In this document: one piece after another, positions 4,741 to 7,456 of the stretch
Position numbering within the stretch: the stretch's first letter is position 1
How the letters are laid out: each line of letters starts with the position of its first letter
Assembly: GCA_902795785.1 (NCBI GenBank)
Contig: CADBMK010000073.1
Span: forward strand, 1-7,456
Direction of reading: 5' to 3'
Source of the DNA: an uncultured Bacteroidia bacterium
GTDB taxonomy: Bacteria; Bacteroidota; Bacteroidia; Bacteroidales; UBA932
Length of the DNA: 7,456 nucleotides
Made by a program: the position numbers and the translations under genes
Notes under the pieces: model-generated
Told to the model about the DNA's origin: nothing
Databases searched by the model: none
The model's input: the letters and a program-made list of their open reading frames with translations, nothing else

Positions 4741-7446
4741 CATAGCCGATACATATTGGCACTCGTGCTGCTGATCTTTTTTTCAATAGCAGCAATGTCC
4801 AGTCCAGACCGCCGTCCCAGGAGGGATAGAAGAAAGGATATTCAGGCCGTTCAAATAGACACAGCGGCTTCTGCTGTCGATTCCGCTGCTTTGATTGCTA
4901 AGCAGATGAGACGTGATTCCATCGAAAGGGTCAAGGCAGATTCCCTGGCGCTTCTTGAAAGCAGTTCCCTCTCCCGCCCCGCCTTCTCTCAGGCCAAGGA
5001 CTCAATGTATGAACGATTCACAGACGGCGCCCGCAAGATTTTCTATTACGGCGACGTTTCCGTCACATACGGCGATATGACCCTCTCCGCTGACTACATG
5101 GAATATGATATGGGTACCGGCGAGGTTTACGCCCGCGGAACCCTCGATTCCATATCCGGAGAATGGACAGGTAAGCCTAAGATGACTCAGGGCAGCAAGA
5201 CGTATGAGATGGACGAGATCCGCTACAACTTCGATACAAAGAAGGCCCGCGTCACCAATATGGAGACAAAGGAGGGCGAAGGATCCATCTTCGGAAAGAA
5301 TATCAAGATGATGCCGGACAAGAGCATCAATATCACCAAGGGAAGATATACCGTCTGCGACGAGGAGAATCCTCATTATTATCTTAAACTGTCCGCAGCA
5401 AAGGTTATCACCCAGCCTCAGAGGGTGACGGTTTTCGGACCTGCCCACCTGGTGGTGGAAGATGTGGACCTTCCTATCGGTATTCCGTTTGGATTCATTC
5501 CTAAGAAACCTCAGAGAGCAACAGGTATTCTTATGCCTACCTTCGGTGAGGAAGCCGCCCGCGGTTTCTATTTCAAGGAAGGCGGTATGTACTTCGTGTT
5601 CGGAGACCATCTTGACCTCTCCGTTACCGGCGATTTCTATACACTCGGTTCCTGGGCCGTTGACGTGAACTCCCGTTATAAGGTCAATTATAAGTACAAC
5701 GGTAACTTCTCGCTCAATTATTCAAGTGACCAGACAGGAGAGAAAGGAAGCGCGGACTTTTTCAAGACCACCAACTTCGGAGTCAACTGGTCTCACTCAC
5801 AGGATTCGAAGGCACATCCGGGAACGTCCTTCTCGGCATCAGTCAATTTCTCCAGCCCTTCCAACAGCCGTTACAACTCAACGAGCGTAACACAGGCCTT
5901 GCAGAATCAGGCAAGTTCTTCAATTTCATACAGCAAGAACTGGGATGGAAAGTTCAATCTCTCCATAAACGCCCTTCACAGCCAGAACTCCAGGGACAGT
6001 TCCTATACGTTTACCCTGCCTAACGTAACCTTCTCGGTGTCTCGTTTCTATCCTTTCAAGATTAAGAATCGAGTCGGAAAAGAAAAGGCGTTCGAGAAGA
6101 TCAGTTTTGCGTATAATACAACTCTTCAGAACAAGATCAGTTTCAAGTCTTCGGAATTCGGTGAGGAAGGATTTCTGGATAAATTCCAGAACGGTATGAC
6201 ACATTCGTTCTCAATCGGCCTTCCTAACTTCACCCTTCTTAAGTATCTCAACTTCACCCCTAACGTAAGTTATGGCCAGAACTGGTTCTTCAGGAAAACC
6301 GAGTACGACTTTGATCCTGAAACCAATTCCCTCGTAGCCCACGATTCGGGAATGATGGGAACGTTCGGACTTACGCAGACCTACTCAGGCGGTATCTCAA
6401 TGTCCACTAAACTCTACGGTATGTTCAACTTTGGACAGCACCACAGGGTTCAGGCCATCCGTCACGTGATTACCCCTTCAGTGTCAATGTCGTTCAGTCC
6501 TGAGAAGGGAACGGCTGCAAACGGCTGGAGAACCCTCAATTACACGGATACTACCGGAGCCGAGAAGACATACAAGTACAATATCTACTCAGGACAGCTT
6601 TACTCCCCTCCTGGAAGCGGCAAATCTGCAACGATGTCCGTCAGCTTCGCCAATAACATCGAAGCCAAGGTGCGCGATTTGCGGGACACTACAGGAAAGG
6701 GCACGAAGAAGGTCAAGATCATTGATCAGTTGAATGTCAACACAGGATACAACTTCTTGGCTGACTCGCTCAGGATGAGTAATGTTGGCGTTTCGATGTC
6801 CACTTCCATCTTCGGAAAACTCGGAGTCAGCGCAAACGCCAACTTCAATCCTTACGCCCTGAGCGAGACAGGAAAGGTAATCAACAGGCTCAACATCCTG
6901 GAAAACGGTCTTCTTCATCCGCTCCGACTCACCAACGTCAGCGCCTCACTCTCCTACTCTCTTTCCGGAGAGGGCAAGATTAACGGCAACGACGGCAATT
7001 CCGAGGGGTCTGCCTCTTACTACAAGAGAATCTACTACCATCCTACTACGGGAGAATACATCCCTGGCGGCTGGCTGTACTATACCAATCCAAATGTGCC
7101 TTGGTCTGTCAACTTCAACTACTCGTTCAGTATGAGCAAGTCATATTCATACACGAACAAGCAGCTCATCGAGAAGACCAACTACAACCAGACGCTCGGT
7201 CTTTCAGGAAACCTCAAGCTTACGCCTAAGATGAATCTCAACCTCACTTCAGGTTTTGATATCATGGCGATGAAGATGACAACTACGCAGCTGAGCGCCA
7301 CATATGACCTCCACTGCTTCAACATTGCAGTTTCCTGGATTCCTACCGGAACATGGCAGAGTTATTCATTCAGGATTGCCGCCAACGCTTCCGCCCTTGC
7401 GGACCTTCTCAAGTTTAAGAAGACTACAAGTTACTGGGACAGATAA
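4735..7446 (+). CDS. lptD: LPS-assembly outer-membrane protein LptD (Bacteroidetes type), TTG start
   Basis: LptD is the outer-membrane barrel that, with LptE, takes LPS from the periplasmic Lpt bridge and inserts it into the outer leaflet. From TTG 4735 the protein has 903 residues, as usual for this phylum and longer than E. coli LptD (784). Residues 1 to about 20 are a signal peptide (MKHSRY, then a hydrophobic run to SIAA). A basic stretch (26-34) and a low-complexity Ala/Ser/Asp region follow to about 90. An LptA/OstA-like beta-jellyroll spans about 92-244 (FYYGDVSVTYGDM, YARGTL, GRYTVCD). GILMPTFGEE (264-273) marks entry into the Ser/Asn/Tyr-rich barrel, which ends with DLHC, SWIPTGTWQSYSF and a basic tail. 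There are only two cysteines, C208 and C861. TTG 4702 is the only other start upstream of the signal peptide; the first ATG (4795) would remove the signal peptide. The gene starts divergently from the amidase and ends 10 bases before the window edge. Confidence 0.93.
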   Translation: MKHSRYILALVLLIFFSIAAMSSPDRRPRRDRRKDIQAVQIDTAASAVDSAALIAKQMRRDSIERVKADSLALLESSSLSRPAFSQAKDSMYERFTDGARKIFYYGDVSVTYGDMTLSADYMEYDMGTGEVYARGTLDSISGEWTGKPKMTQGSKTYEMDEIRYNFDTKKARVTNMETKEGEGSIFGKNIKMMPDKSINITKGRYTVCDEENPHYYLKLSAAKVITQPQRVTVFGPAHLVVEDVDLPIGIPFGFIPKKPQRATGILMPTFGEEAARGFYFKEGGMYFVFGDHLDLSVTGDFYTLGSWAVDVNSRYKVNYKYNGNFSLNYSSDQTGEKGSADFFKTTNFGVNWSHSQDSKAHPGTSFSASVNFSSPSNSRYNSTSVTQALQNQASSSISYSKNWDGKFNLSINALHSQNSRDSSYTFTLPNVTFSVSRFYPFKIKNRVGKEKAFEKISFAYNTTLQNKISFKSSEFGEEGFLDKFQNGMTHSFSIGLPNFTLLKYLNFTPNVSYGQNWFFRKTEYDFDPETNSLVAHDSGMMGTFGLTQTYSGGISMSTKLYGMFNFGQHHRVQAIRHVITPSVSMSFSPEKGTAANGWRTLNYTDTTGAEKTYKYNIYSGQLYSPPGSGKSATMSVSFANNIEAKVRDLRDTTGKGTKKVKIIDQLNVNTGYNFLADSLRMSNVGVSMSTSIFGKLGVSANANFNPYALSETGKVINRLNILENGLLHPLRLTNVSASLSYSLSGEGKINGNDGNSEGSASYYKRIYYHPTTGEYIPGGWLYYTNPNVPWSVNFNYSFSMSKSYSYTNKQLIEKTNYNQTLGLSGNLKLTPKMNLNLTSGFDIMAMKMTTTQLSATYDLHCFNIAVSWIPTGTWQSYSFRIAANASALADLLKFKKTTSYWDR

Positions 7447-7456
7447 CAGGCGTCTC

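Noticed and set aside
4644..4754. In-frame upstream ATG (4754) extending the amidase by 37 residues
   Set aside because: It would put residues with no signal-peptide character before a good signal peptide, lies upstream of the predicted transcription start, and overlaps the lptD start.
5002..5610. A 202-codon open frame on the minus strand, opposite lptD
   Set aside because: It lies wholly opposite the LptA-like domain of lptD, is His/Leu/Val-rich without a recognisable motif, and has no promoter or gene context.
1..7456. CRISPR array, insertion sequence, tRNA/rRNA, phage or toxin-antitoxin genes, or a new multi-gene system
   Set aside because: No regularly spaced repeats, transposase motifs, terminal repeats or cloverleaf-like sequences were seen; all large open frames are conserved core housekeeping or envelope genes.

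Overview
The window reads as chromosomal DNA from a Bacteroidota bacterium, most likely order Bacteroidales. The supporting signs are a DnaA with a lineage-typical sequence, a Bacteroidetes-type LptD of about 900 residues, no convincing Shine-Dalgarno sites ahead of the genes, and a near-perfect Bacteroidetes promoter (TTTG, 20 bases, TAnnTTTG). An outer membrane with LPS is implied by LptD. Coding regions are roughly half G+C, while the main spacer is very A+T rich. I assigned the lineage from remembered family patterns and not from any search.

Layout. Bases 1-3213 (minus strand) hold a tightly packed row of three genes, read right to left: dnaA (replication initiator), pepD (M20C aminoacyl-histidine dipeptidase) and rpe (ribulose-phosphate 3-epimerase, cut by the left window edge). 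The gaps are 11 bases and 1 base, so they look like one transcript. Bases 3214-3509 are a non-coding spacer with about 22% G+C over 3241-3480. It should carry the dnaA promoter, contains a long A+T hairpin, and is a weak candidate for origin-related DNA. Bases 3510-4643 (minus) encode a secreted N-acetylmuramoyl-L-alanine amidase with a SPOR-like tail. Bases 4735-7446 (plus) encode LptD, the outer-membrane LPS-insertion barrel. Only 10 bases remain after it.

How they work together. The amidase and LptD genes are a divergent pair of envelope-building genes. They share a compact control region whose two promoters appear to face each other and overlap. The dnaA-pepD-rpe row joins replication initiation to housekeeping peptide and pentose metabolism; any functional link beyond co-transcription is speculation.

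I found no mobile element, CRISPR array, tRNA or rRNA, and no new multi-gene system. The points most worth a second look are the face-to-face promoters at 4649-4740, the forced TTG start of lptD, its two-cysteine arrangement, and the A+T-rich DNA upstream of dnaA.
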